Part shown: positions 18,601-25,988 of the stretch, piece by piece
Position numbering within the stretch: position 1 is the stretch's first letter
Layout of the letters: each line of letters opens with the position of its first letter
DNA from: Gemmatimonadota bacterium
Lineage (GTDB): Bacteria > Gemmatimonadota > Gemmatimonadetes > Gemmatimonadales > GWC2-71-9
DNA: 64,000 bases
Assembly (NCBI GenBank): GCA_003222085.1
Contig: QHUK01000011.1
Coordinates: forward strand, 37,270-101,269
Reading direction: 5' to 3'
Notes under the pieces: generated by a model
Databases searched by the model: none
What the model was told of the DNA's origin: nothing
Seen by the model: the letters and a program-made list of their open reading frames with translations, nothing else
Program-made: the position numbers and the translations under genes

Positions 18601-19229
18601 GACCCGAGCACTCGAGCGCCCGCATCGAGCGCTTTCTCGCGCTCGGCGCCGACGGGAATATCCGTATCGCCAACTGCACGACGCCGGCGCAGTACTTCCA
18701 TTTGCTGCGGCGCCAGGCGCGCCACGCCGAGCTGCGGCCGCTCGTGTTGTTCACGCCGAAGAGCCTGTTGCGGCTGCCGCAGGCGAGCTCGCGGCTCGAG
18801 GATCTGGCGACCGGACGGTTCCAGCCGGTGCTCGACGACCCCGCCGCGCCGCCCCGCGACGCCGTGCGCCGGCTCATCCTGTGTAGCGGCAAGGTGTACT
18901 ACGACCTCACACTCTCCCCGGCGCGGGCGCAGGCCCAGCACGTGGCGGTCGCCCGGGTGGAGCTGCTCTATCCGTTCCCGCGCGAAGAGCTGGCGACGTT
19001 GATCCGCCAGTATCCCAACCTGCGCGAGATCGTGTGGGTGCAGGAAGAGCCGCGCAACATGGGTCCACAGAAGTTCATGCTGCCGCAGCTCCGCGAGCTG
19101 GTGGGCCCCGAGGTGACGGTACGCGATATCGGGCGGCCGGAGCGGTCGAGCCCGGCGGAAGGCTACCCCGCGGCGCACCAGGTCGAGCAGGCGAGGATCG
19201 TAGCGGCTGCGTTCGCTCCGGTCGCGTAG
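15615..19229 (+). CDS. kgd: Multifunctional 2-oxoglutarate metabolism enzyme (E2-E1 fusion Kgd)
   Basis: 1204 aa, close to the length of mycobacterial KGD. The E1 N-terminal peptide (HNAAFVQVMYEQYLRDP) comes first. A repeat-derived linker follows (about residues 56-84), then an acyltransferase (E2) core ending in YDHRIIQGAESG near residue 281. A second repeat-derived linker lies near residues 317-343, then the full thiamine-diphosphate E1 (HGDASFAAQGVVAETFNLA near residue 627, GYEGQGPEHSSARIERFL). It decarboxylates 2-oxoglutarate and, with a lipoyl E2/E3, can feed the succinyl-CoA step of the TCA cycle. As in mycobacteria there is no lipoyl domain in the E2 part. It lies upstream of korAB, a second route for the same step. 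Confidence 0.92.
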   Translation: MSEFVFGTHNAAFVQVMYEQYLRDPASVGEEWRQLFDNGKLAELPVIPTSPAEALREAGGGSRETRSAAAPVATPPVSPLPSPGLTPITGPAARLAQNMADSLSVPTATSFREVTVDVLDARRRELNTQLAAAGRKISYTHLIGYAIARAARELPVMTHAFRDIDGKPHRFDPHAVHVGLAVDVEKKDGSHALVVPVIKHAEGMDFATFHATYEALVDKARTNKLVPDDFAGATITLTNPGTIGTVASVPRLMKGQGSIIATGAIRTIGGAKVMTITSTYDHRIIQGAESGLFLRRLDELLQGEENFYGAVLESLGLPGGETREAGEVVATQTAAPGSRLPAPDELKHVAAAMALVKAIRNFGHMAARLDPLGSDPPGDPALDPGPLGLSPEIMARIPADLLRIYVPGRTLAEAYPRLQETYCGTIAYEVEHIGSHQERVWLRQVIESGDHRKPLSPVMKRQLLARLTAVETLERFLHKAYLGQKRFSIEGLDVLVPMLDQTIELAGASGARRVVLGMAHRGRLNVLAHVVGLPYETIFAEFEGGRHVEGTLTPEGGTGDVKYHHGADGVYQTAGGKPVNITLTPNPSHLEAVNPVVEGRARANQTNRRGKDAIHDGTVALPVLIHGDASFAAQGVVAETFNLARLKGYTTGGTIHLIANNQLGFTTDPKEGRSTDYSSDLAKGFDAPIIHVNADDAEACLAAVRLAMLYRDKFHGDVVIDVVGYRRWGHNEGDEPAYTQPVMYERIRQTPTARQRYADQLVRERVVDAAQAAAEAEQVHQRLIEIQQSLKAHLREAGAGEEPQRISGAQTQLAEPDTAVSAPLLTTLNEQLLLVPEGFTIIPKLQKQLERRRPALAEGQIEWAHAEALAFASLVAEGTAIRLTGQDTERGTFSQRHLVLRDARDGRRYAPIQNLPGARAPFELHNSPLSEFACLGFEYGYAAAAPETLVLWEAQYGDFTNGGEVIIDQFIIAGLAKWGQTSRLTLLLPHGYEGQGPEHSSARIERFLALGADGNIRIANCTTPAQYFHLLRRQARHAELRPLVLFTPKSLLRLPQASSRLEDLATGRFQPVLDDPAAPPRDAVRRLILCSGKVYYDLTLSPARAQAQHVAVARVELLYPFPREELATLIRQYPNLREIVWVQEEPRNMGPQKFMLPQLRELVGPEVTVRDIGRPERSSPAEGYPAAHQVEQARIVAAAFAPVA
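15781..15866. repeat. GGGAGGC/CTCCCGTC hairpin repeat inside kgd, copy A
   Basis: Left-arm units GGGAGGCGGGAGGCGGGAG are complementary to right-arm units CCTCCCGTCTCCC across about 20 nt. The element is in frame and encodes a Gly/Ser/Arg-rich then Pro-rich linker (EAGGGSRETRSAAAP, then PPVSPLPSP) between the E1 N-terminal peptide and the E2 core. Confidence 0.75.
16566..16645. repeat. GGGAGGC/CTCCCGCC hairpin repeat inside kgd, copy B
   Basis: A second copy lies in kgd at the E2-E1 junction: CGGGAGGCGAG and CGGGAGGCGGGAG on the left, CTCCCGGCTCCCGCCTCCCG on the right. It encodes GGETREAGE and then PGSRLPAP, close in composition to copy A. Confidence 0.75.
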
Positions 19230-19242
19230 GGAGGAGGGTCCT

Positions 19243-19620
19243 TTGCCACAGCAGCCGTTCCAGGTCCATGTCTTGGGGACGCTCGCAGCCGTGATGCTCG
19301 CTTCCTGCAACCGGACGATCAACACGCTGCCTCCGACCGTCACTCCTACCGATCCGGTCCAGCAATACGCGCTCCGCATCCCGGACTCGCTCGAGATCAA
19401 GGCGGTGGACTTCGACGCGGCACTCTACCCGAACGTCAGCGGCGGCGGCAGCCTCGGGGTAGACACGAAGCTCGGAGGACGCGCATTCGTGAAGGTCTAT
19501 GCCGTCCACCGGAAAACGGGCGAAACGTACCTCCTTGTGTTCGAGGACATCGCCCGGCGCCGCGATCCGGTGCTGGTGATCCGGTTCGAGGGCTCATCGG
19601 GCCGACCATCGAGCCCCTAG
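19243..19620 (+). CDS. Hypothetical lipoprotein
   Basis: 125 aa. The N-terminus carries a hydrophobic stretch ending in a lipobox (VMLASCN), so it is probably an exported lipoprotein. The rest (LRIPDSLEIKAVDFDAALYP, then GETYLLVFEDIARR) is not a family I recognise. A GGGAGGAGG ribosome binding site lies 6-7 nt before the TTG at 19243, the only start that keeps the whole signal. It sits 13 bp after kgd and 48 bp before korA. A small GCCCC/GGGGC hairpin lies at its stop. Any link to carbon metabolism is by position only. Confidence 0.55.
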   Translation: MPQQPFQVHVLGTLAAVMLASCNRTINTLPPTVTPTDPVQQYALRIPDSLEIKAVDFDAALYPNVSGGGSLGVDTKLGGRAFVKVYAVHRKTGETYLLVFEDIARRRDPVLVIRFEGSSGRPSSP

Positions 19621-19655
19621 CGGGGCCCCGCCCTACCCTCCGAGCGTCACCGCAC

Positions 19656-19661
19656 TAGTTT
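19656..19661 (+). promoter_or_regulatory. -10 box (TAGTTT) for korA
   Basis: TAGTTT ends 7 nt before the ATG of korA; no SD motif is present. korAB can therefore be transcribed separately from kgd. Confidence 0.45.
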
Positions 19662-19668
19662 TTGAGCA

Positions 19669-21525
19669 ATGGCTACCTCCACGCCTCCTCGGACCCGGCA
19701 GGCACGCGAGTCGGTCGTCATCCGCTTCGCCGGAGACTCGGGCGACGGGATGCAGGTGACCGGATCACGCTTTACGGTCGAAGCAGCCCTCGCCGGAAAC
19801 GACCTCACGACCTTCCCCGATTTCCCCGCCGAGATCCGCGCCCCCGCCGGCACCACGTACGGTGTGTCGGCGTTCCAGATCCATTTCGGTGGCGTGGACG
19901 TCACGACCCCAGGGGACGCGGTGGACGTGCTCGTGGCCATGAACCCGGCGGCGCTCAAAGTGGACCTGAAGGATCTGCGACTCGGCGGCACGATCGTTGT
20001 GGACACGGGCGCGTTCACCGAGCGCAACCTCACCAAAGCGGGGTTCCCGGCCAACCCGATCGAAGACGGCTCGCTCGCTCCCTACCAGGTGCTCACCATC
20101 GACATCACGCGGCTCACGGCGGAGGCCGTCAAGGCCCTCGGTCTCTCGACCCGGGAGGCGCACCGCTGCCGTAACATGTGGGCGCTCGGCCTGATGCTGT
20201 GGATGTACGGCCGCGACCGGCAGGTGACGACCGATTGGCTGCGCCGCAAGTTCGCCGACCGTCCCGAGCTTGCCCAGGCCAACGTCGCCGCCCTGAACGC
20301 CGGCCACGCGTTCGGCGAGACCGCCGAGATGTCGGAGCACCTCGTGGGCTACACCGTGCCGAGGGCGCCGGTCGAGCCGGGGCGCTATCGCGCCGTGAGT
20401 GGGACCGAGGCGATCGCGTGGGGGCTGATCGCCGGCATGCGCGGGGCGGGGATTCAGAGGATGATCTTCGCGGGCTACCCGATCACGCCCGCCTCGCTGC
20501 TGCTGCACACGCTGGCGAATCTCAAGTCGCACGGCGTGATCACGTTCCAGGCGGAGGACGAGATCGCGGCGATCGGCGCCGCGATCGGCGCCGCCTACGC
20601 CGGAGCGCTCGGCGTGACGTCCAGCTCCGGCCCGGGGGTGGCACTCAAGACCGAAATGCTCGGCCTCGCGATCGCCACCGAGCTTCCCATCGTGCTGGTC
20701 GACGCCCAGCGCGCCGGTCCCTCCACCGGCATGCCCACCAAGGCCGAGCAGTCCGATCTGTTCCAGGCGGTGCACGGGCGCAATGCCGACGCGCCGCTCG
20801 CGGTGCTCGCCGCGGCGACGGCGAGCGATTGCTTCGAGGTCGCGATCGAAGCGGTGCGGATCGCCACCAAGTACATGACGCCGGTGATCCTGCTCTCGGA
20901 CGCCTACCTCGCCCACGCCGCCGAGCCGTGGCGCCTCCCCGACCCGGCGGGGCTGCCCCGCTTCCCGGTGCATTTCCGGACCGACCCCGCGGGCTTCCAC
21001 CCGTTCCAGCGCGATCCGGTGACCCTCGCGCGAGCCTGGGCTGTGCCGGGCACGCCCGAGCTGGAACACCGCATCGGCGGGCTCGAGAAGGACTACGAGA
21101 CGGGGCACATCTCCTACGACCCCGACAACCACGCCCGCATGACCCGCACCCGCGCCGCGAAAATCGCCGGGATCGCGAACGACATCCCGCCGCAACGACC
21201 GGCGCTCGGCGACGACCACGGCGCCGTCGCGGTCGTGGGCTGGGGCTCGACCTATGGCGCGATTCACCAGGCAGTCCGCGATGCGCGGGAGGACGGGCTC
21301 GACGTCTCGCATCTCCACCTCCGCTATCTGAACCCATTCCCGTCGAACCTCGGGGACCTGCTGAAGCGGTTCGACCGCGTGCTGGTGCCGGAGATGAACA
21401 ACGGGCAGCTGCTGCAGCTGCTGCGGGCCGCGTACCTCGTGCCCGCGGAGGGACTGAGCAAAGTGGAAGGAAAGCCGTTCAAAGTCGCTGAGATCGTGCA
21501 AGCGATCGAATCGACACCGCGGTGA
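19669..21525 (+). CDS. korA: 2-oxoglutarate:ferredoxin oxidoreductase, alpha subunit (gamma-alpha fusion)
   Basis: 618 aa. The gamma domain comes first (IRFAGDSGDGMQVTGSRF, FPAEIRAPAGTTYGV), followed by the alpha (pyrimidine-binding) domain (GTEAIAWGLIAGMRGAG, FQAEDEIAAIGAAIGAAYAG, SSGPGVALKTEM). This is the two-subunit KorAB layout of actinobacteria and other aerobes. The enzyme makes succinyl-CoA from 2-oxoglutarate with reduction of ferredoxin. No ferredoxin-like delta domain is fused or adjacent. The beta subunit follows after 10 bp. Confidence 0.9.
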   Translation: MATSTPPRTRQARESVVIRFAGDSGDGMQVTGSRFTVEAALAGNDLTTFPDFPAEIRAPAGTTYGVSAFQIHFGGVDVTTPGDAVDVLVAMNPAALKVDLKDLRLGGTIVVDTGAFTERNLTKAGFPANPIEDGSLAPYQVLTIDITRLTAEAVKALGLSTREAHRCRNMWALGLMLWMYGRDRQVTTDWLRRKFADRPELAQANVAALNAGHAFGETAEMSEHLVGYTVPRAPVEPGRYRAVSGTEAIAWGLIAGMRGAGIQRMIFAGYPITPASLLLHTLANLKSHGVITFQAEDEIAAIGAAIGAAYAGALGVTSSSGPGVALKTEMLGLAIATELPIVLVDAQRAGPSTGMPTKAEQSDLFQAVHGRNADAPLAVLAAATASDCFEVAIEAVRIATKYMTPVILLSDAYLAHAAEPWRLPDPAGLPRFPVHFRTDPAGFHPFQRDPVTLARAWAVPGTPELEHRIGGLEKDYETGHISYDPDNHARMTRTRAAKIAGIANDIPPQRPALGDDHGAVAVVGWGSTYGAIHQAVRDAREDGLDVSHLHLRYLNPFPSNLGDLLKRFDRVLVPEMNNGQLLQLLRAAYLVPAEGLSKVEGKPFKVAEIVQAIESTPR

Positions 21526-21535
21526 GGGCCGGCCT

Positions 21536-22564
21536 ATGACCGTCACGACGATCACCGACGCCGAGCTCGCCCCCAAAGACTACGCATCGGACCAGGAGGT
21601 TCGGTGGTGCGCCGGCTGCGGGGACTACGCCATTCTCAAGGCGGTCCAGAAAGCGCTGGCGGAGCTCGGCGCGCGACGCGAGCGCACCGTGTTCGTTTCG
21701 GGGATCGGCTGCGCGGCCCGGTTCCCCTATTACCTGTCGACCTACGGGTTCCACACCATCCACGGGCGGGCGCCGACGATCGCCACCGGGATCAAGCTCG
21801 CCAATCCCGAGCTGGACGTGTGGGTCATCACGGGCGACGGCGACGGCCTCTCGATCGGCGGGAACCACATGCTGCACGTGCTGCGGCGCAACGTGGATCT
21901 CCAGATTCTGCTCTTCAACAATGAGATCTACGGTCTCACCAAGGGGCAGTACTCGCCCACGTCACGACGCGGTACGCGCTCACCCTCGACGCCGCAGGGC
22001 TCGATCGAGAACCCCGTCTCTCCGTGCGCGTTCGCACTGGGCGCCGGGGGGCGGTTCGTCGCACGGGCGGTGGACACGCAGCAGGCCGAGATGGTGGCGT
22101 TGCTGCGGCGGGCGCACGCGCACCGCGGGGCGTCGTTCGTCGAGGTGTTCCAGAACTGCGTCGTCTTCAACGACGGGGTGTTCGACAGCTTCACCGCGAA
22201 GGACGTGGCGCCCGCCGCGCAGCTGCACGTGGAGCACGGCAAGCCGCTGCTCTTCGGACAAAACAAGGAGCGAGGCCTGCGCCTGAAGCCGGGCACACTC
22301 GCGCTCGAGGCCGTCCCGGTCGGTGAGGGCAGAGCGCCGCTGGACGAAATCCTGGTGCACGACGAGACCAACCGCACGCTGGCGCAGCTGCTCGTCGGGC
22401 TCGAGCCCCCGGAGTTCCCCGTGGCGCTCGGCGTGCTGTACTGCTCTCCCGCGAATTCCTACGAGGCAGAGGTGTACGCACAGGCGCGGGCCGCCGGGCT
22501 CGGACGCGACGCCCCTGACCTCGGGACGCTGCTCGCCCGCGACGGGACGTGGACGGTCGAGTAA
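21536..22564 (+). CDS. korB: 2-oxoglutarate:ferredoxin oxidoreductase, beta subunit
   Basis: 342 aa. The Fe-S/TPP subunit signature is clear: VRWCAGCGDYAILKAVQKAL, GIGCAARFPYYLSTYGFHTIHGRA and the TPP-Mg motif GDGDGLSIGGNH, followed by NNEIYGLTKGQYSPTS. It carries the thiamine-diphosphate centre and the [4Fe-4S] cluster of KorAB. A conserved extended C-terminus (RAPLDEILVHDE, LAQLLVGLEPPEFPVALG) is typical of the aerobic type. Its last 16 bp overlap the GTG of the next, frameshifted gene. Confidence 0.9.
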   Translation: MTVTTITDAELAPKDYASDQEVRWCAGCGDYAILKAVQKALAELGARRERTVFVSGIGCAARFPYYLSTYGFHTIHGRAPTIATGIKLANPELDVWVITGDGDGLSIGGNHMLHVLRRNVDLQILLFNNEIYGLTKGQYSPTSRRGTRSPSTPQGSIENPVSPCAFALGAGGRFVARAVDTQQAEMVALLRRAHAHRGASFVEVFQNCVVFNDGVFDSFTAKDVAPAAQLHVEHGKPLLFGQNKERGLRLKPGTLALEAVPVGEGRAPLDEILVHDETNRTLAQLLVGLEPPEFPVALGVLYCSPANSYEAEVYAQARAAGLGRDAPDLGTLLARDGTWTVE

Positions 22565-23564
22565 GCCGCGCGGCTTGCTCGCTCGCCCTGTGCCTTGCGA
22601 CCTCCGTTGCGGCCCAGGGCACCCGCAACGCAATTCTCGAGACCCCCGCGGCACGCCTCGAACTGATCGGGCTCAAGCGCTGGACGCTCGGGATGATTCA
22701 GGACTCGCTCGCCCGCTACGCGCCTGGAGAATCGCTCGCCTCCCACGCCTGCGCCGCGATTCTGCGCCAGAAGCTCGGATTCGCCGACGCGGCCGCGCAG
22801 TACTACTCGCCGTCGCCCGGGAGTACCAAGGGCTACTGGGCCGTGCCCGTCGTCGAGCCGCAGGACTCCGCACGCGTGCGCTACCGTGAGCTCCCGCGCG
22901 ACTCGCTCCCGACCGTGCGGAGTGGGCGGCAGCTCTCCTCGTTGTCAGGAAGCGCAATCAGGTCTTTCAGTCCGCAATCCAGACACCTGCGTTCCTGCTC
23001 GGCCGGATGCACCCAGACAGCGTCGAGCCGCGACTCGCGTCTGCGCGACCGCTCCTCGAATTCCTGCGGGCGCATCGCACCGAGGCGGATCGAAGTGTCG
23101 CCCAGTCGACACTCGCCCACGACGGAAGCGCCCGCCACCGCGCACTCGCCGCCGTGGTGATCGCCAGCTTCGTGGACAGCGACTCGACTTGGTGGACGCT
23201 GGCGGAGGCACTCCGCGATCGGGACGCCATGGTGTCCGCGACAGCGAGCCAGGTGCTGAGCGTGCTATCGAATGGCGCCGCGAGGCCGGTGAACTGGGCG
23301 CCGGCAGCCGATGGCTTACGTGCGGTGCTCGACGGAACCAATCTCTCTGCGCACAACACACTGCTCGAGGCGCTCGCCGCGACACGGGTGGACCCGGCAC
23401 TCGCCTCGGCCCTCCTGGGCGGCGGGGGTGAGCTCATCCTCGCGAAGCTCCGCTCCCAGGACCCTAGTGGCGCACGCGCGGCGCGGCGTTTCCTCACGCA
23501 AGTGAGCGGACACGACTTTGGTCAGGACGCGGCTGCATGGGAGAAGTGGATCCGGAGTCTTTGA
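22549..23564 (+). pseudogene. Secreted HEAT-like repeat protein, split by a frameshift
   Basis: The first part, from GTG 22549, starts with a signal peptide (CSLALCLATSVAAQG) and reads well to about 22915 (VRYRELPRDSLPTV). After that its frame becomes a run of Ser/Arg. The frame one base back is open from 22890 and continues sensibly (AEWAAALLVVRKRNQVF, LLEFLRAHR, ALAAVVIASFVDSDSTWW) to a TGA at 23564. The second part has helical Ala/Leu-rich repeats like HEAT repeats. The two parts look like one gene of about 335 codons broken by one base between 22890 and about 22960. It could be a real mutation, a sequencing error or, less likely, programmed slippage. Confidence 0.6.
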
Positions 23565-23616
23565 CTAGACGGGTTGTGTAATTCGCTCACAAGAATCGCA
23601 ACCGGTAGTGGCATTC

Positions 23617-23637
23617 GAGGTCGCCATGTGCGACCTC
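23617..23637. repeat. Perfect 8-bp hairpin
   Basis: GAGGTCGC (23617-23624) pairs with GCGACCTC (23630-23637) over a 5-nt loop, between the frameshifted gene and the Kelch gene. There is no T run. It may be a weak terminator or a small palindromic repeat. Confidence 0.4.
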
Positions 23638-23665
23638 AGAGTGTCAGCATCACTTCTGGTCTCGG

Positions 23666-24640
23666 ATGAAACGAATGCATCGCTCTACCTTCCGCGCCAA
23701 CCCGGTCTGGGTCAGCCTGGTAGCCGCGGTCATGCCCTTGACCTTCCTCGAATCGGGTCAACGCCCGGTCAACGAGGGCTGGTCCAGCGCCGCCCCGCTG
23801 CCCGAGCCGATCCAGGAGCTCAGCGCCGCGGTGCTGCGCGGCAAAATCTATGTTGCCGGAGGGATCGACCGGACCGGCCGTCCCACCGCCGCCACGTTCC
23901 GCTACGATCCGGCCGCGAACCGTTGGGAGCACATCGCGGTTCTCCCGGCCCCACGCCACCACATGCCGCTCGCCGTCGTGGGCGACACGCTCTACGCCGT
24001 GGGCGGTCTCGCCGAGCAGAGCTTCATGCCGGAGAGCAATCTGTGGCTGTATCGGGAGGATCGAAACCGGTGGGAGCCGCGGGCCCCGCTCCCCGCGCCC
24101 CGCGGGGCCTCGGGCGTGGGCGCCGTGAACGGCCGGCTGATCGTCGTCGGCGGGTGGGGCGCCGGGCGTCGGCTGATCGGGGCGACGGCGATCTACGATC
24201 CGGCGACCGACCGTTGGCGCGATGCGGCACCGATCCCGACACCGCGCGATCATCTCACCGCCGCCGTCGCCCGCGGTCTCGTCTACGCCATCGGCGGGCG
24301 ACCGCTCAATCCCGACCGCAATTACGATGTGGTGGAAGCCTACGATCCGGCGGCCGACCGCTGGACCAAGCGGTCGGCGATGCCGAGCCGGCGCGGCGGC
24401 CTGGCCGCGGCGCTGCTCGACGGCGCGATCCACGTGATCGGCGGAGAGACGAGGGGCTCCGTATTCGCGAACCACGAAGTGTACGACCCCGCGACCGATC
24501 GTTGGACCACCGCGCCGGCGCTGCCGGTGGCACGCCACGGCCTCGCGGCCGCCGTGGTCGAGGGCAAGCTCTACGTGATCGGCGGCGGGCCCCGACCAGG
24601 CTTCGCGCAGACGGACGCCGTGGACGTCTTCGCGCCCTGA
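23666..24640 (+). CDS. Kelch-repeat protein
   Basis: 324 aa. A basic, hydrophobic N-terminus (residues 1-30) may be a signal sequence. Then come six Kelch blades with the pattern x-YDPATDRW-x-x-A-PLP-x-R followed by V-x-G-x-IYVxGG: for example KIYVAGGIDRTG, TLYAVGGLAEQ, LIVVGGWGAGRR, LVYAIGGRP, IHVIGGE and LYVIGGG. A six- or seven-bladed propeller is expected, acting as a protein- or glycan-binding surface, perhaps in the periplasm. A second in-frame ATG is at 23675; the start at 23666 keeps two extra basic residues. No enzyme motif is visible. Confidence 0.8.
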   Translation: MKRMHRSTFRANPVWVSLVAAVMPLTFLESGQRPVNEGWSSAAPLPEPIQELSAAVLRGKIYVAGGIDRTGRPTAATFRYDPAANRWEHIAVLPAPRHHMPLAVVGDTLYAVGGLAEQSFMPESNLWLYREDRNRWEPRAPLPAPRGASGVGAVNGRLIVVGGWGAGRRLIGATAIYDPATDRWRDAAPIPTPRDHLTAAVARGLVYAIGGRPLNPDRNYDVVEAYDPAADRWTKRSAMPSRRGGLAAALLDGAIHVIGGETRGSVFANHEVYDPATDRWTTAPALPVARHGLAAAVVEGKLYVIGGGPRPGFAQTDAVDVFAP

Positions 24641-24676
24641 GGGGGCGGCGCCGCTGAAGGACGCGGCCCATCGCGC

Positions 24677-24682
24677 TAGACT
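24677..24682 (+). promoter_or_regulatory. -10 box (TAGACT) for the yggT gene
   Basis: TAGACT ends 6 nt before the ATG at 24689, with only TAAGGC between. Leaderless transcription of the yggT-DUF167 pair is likely. Confidence 0.5.
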
Positions 24683-24688
24683 TAAGGC

Positions 24689-25264
24689 ATGCCGGAGCTC
24701 CAGCTCGCCCTGCGCTACGTCGTGTTCGCGGCGTTCGCCGCGAGCGCGCTCGTGGCGCTCGCCTCCTGGCTGGTGCGCACCCGGCGCATCTCACCGTTCG
24801 GCGCGCTCGGTCGGACGCTCCGATCGGCCAGCGACCCCCTGATTCGTCCCGTCGAGACGCGCCTCGTGCGGGCCGGCGGCAACCCGGCGCACGCGGGATG
24901 GTGGCTGGTCGTCGCGGTCGCGGCCGCCGGCGTGCTGCTCGTGACGTTGGGGAACTGGCTGGTGGAGACCGCGTACGGCGTGGCCGGCGCGTTCTCCGCG
25001 GGGCCGCGCGCGGCGATCGCTCTCGCGGTCGTCGTGGCGTACAAGATCATCGTCGTCGCACTCGGCGTGCGAGTGCTGGCGAGCTGGCTCGGGTTCTTCC
25101 GCTACTCCCGGTGGCTGCGGCCGGCGTATGCCTTGACCGACTGGGTCGTCGAGCCGATCCGCCGCGTGCTCCCGCCGACCGGAGGGCTGGACTGGAGCCC
25201 GCTCGCCGCCTGGCTCGCGCTGTGGGTGCTGGAGCGGCTGCTGCTCACCATCGTCGTGGGTTGA
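24689..25264 (+). CDS. YggT-family membrane protein (two YGGT units)
   Basis: 191 aa with about four hydrophobic helices (residues 8-30, 70-95, 110-135, 165-188). The second half reads SWLGFFRYSRWLRPAYALTD and VEPIRRVLPPTGGLDWSPL, the YGGT signature. The first half (ISPFGALGRTLRSASDPLIRPVE) is a diverged copy of the same unit. YggT proteins are small membrane proteins linked to envelope or osmotic functions and to cell-division clusters. Its TGA overlaps the ATG of the DUF167 gene, the common yggT-yggU order. Confidence 0.82.
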   Translation: MPELQLALRYVVFAAFAASALVALASWLVRTRRISPFGALGRTLRSASDPLIRPVETRLVRAGGNPAHAGWWLVVAVAAAGVLLVTLGNWLVETAYGVAGAFSAGPRAAIALAVVVAYKIIVVALGVRVLASWLGFFRYSRWLRPAYALTDWVVEPIRRVLPPTGGLDWSPLAAWLALWVLERLLLTIVVG

Positions 25265-25530
25265 TGGCGACGCTCGTGGTGCACGTGGTACCACGCGCCC
25301 GCCGGACCGAGGTGTCCGGGTGGCACGGCGACGCCATCAAAATCAAGGTCGCCGCACCTCCGGTGGAGGGCGCCGCGAACGCAGAGCTGGTGCGCTTCGT
25401 CGCCGAGCGGGTGGGGGTGACGCGCGGGGCCGTCACCATCGCCAGTGGGGCGACCGCTCGTCGCAAGACTGTCGCCGTCGAGGGCGTGACGGCGGATGCG
25501 CTCGCACGGGCGCTGCTCCACAGGGATTAG
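25264..25530 (+). CDS. DUF167 (YggU-type) protein
   Basis: 88 aa. VHVVPRARRTEVSGWHGDAI, then IKVAAPPVEGAANAELVRF and TIASGATARRKTVAVEG are the DUF167 signature, complete from end to end. The fold is known but the function is not. It overlaps the yggT stop by one base and follows the usual pairing with yggT. It is a small, well-conserved gene. Confidence 0.85.
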   Translation: MATLVVHVVPRARRTEVSGWHGDAIKIKVAAPPVEGAANAELVRFVAERVGVTRGAVTIASGATARRKTVAVEGVTADALARALLHRD

Positions 25531-25544
25531 GAAGGAGATGAGCG

Positions 25545-25898
25545 GTGAAACACGCGACCATCAGACGATTCGACCGGCCCGACGAGACGCGCAGCTTCGA
25601 GAAGGGAAAGTTCGACCTCGTGAGGATCGGCGACCTCGTCGTTGGGCGCGCCAGCTACGAGCCGGGGTGGAAATGGTCGACGCACGTCGGTCCGATCGCG
25701 GGGACCAAGAGCTGTCAGGTCGAGCACGTGGGGCTGGTCGTCTCAGGACGGTGCCGCGTCGTCATGGACGACGGCAAGGCGTTCTCCCTCGGGCCCGGCG
25801 ACCTGTTCCACATCGCGCCGGGGCACGACAGCTGGGTCGAGGGGGCGGAACCATACGTGTCGCTGCATTTCCTGGGGGCGGATCGGTACGCGAAGTGA
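25545..25898 (+). CDS. Cupin-domain protein
   Basis: 117 aa, a single small beta-barrel. The two cupin motifs are EHVGLVVSGRCRVVMDDG and FSLGPGDLFHIAPGHDSWVEG. The metal-site residues are partly replaced (H in EHV and in PGH are kept), so it may be a binding rather than a catalytic cupin. AAGGAG lies 9 nt before the GTG start. A CCGTCATCC repeat begins at once after its stop. The ligand is unknown. Confidence 0.78.
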   Translation: MKHATIRRFDRPDETRSFEKGKFDLVRIGDLVVGRASYEPGWKWSTHVGPIAGTKSCQVEHVGLVVSGRCRVVMDDGKAFSLGPGDLFHIAPGHDSWVEGAEPYVSLHFLGADRYAK

Positions 25899-25988
25899 TG
25901 TGATCCGTCATCCGTCATCCGTCGTCCGTCGTCCGTCGCGAAACGGGGGATTGCCTTTACGGATGACGGTTAACGGATGACGGATTGC
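25899..25988. repeat. CCGTCATCCGT-family hairpin, reaching into cydB
   Basis: GTCATCC/GTCGTCC units (25905-25938) are mirrored by ACGGATGACGG units (25958-25985) around GCGAAACGGGGGATTGCC. The right arm lies inside the 3' end of cydB, supplies its stop codon and encodes the last residues NPSSVNRHP. Confidence 0.8.
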
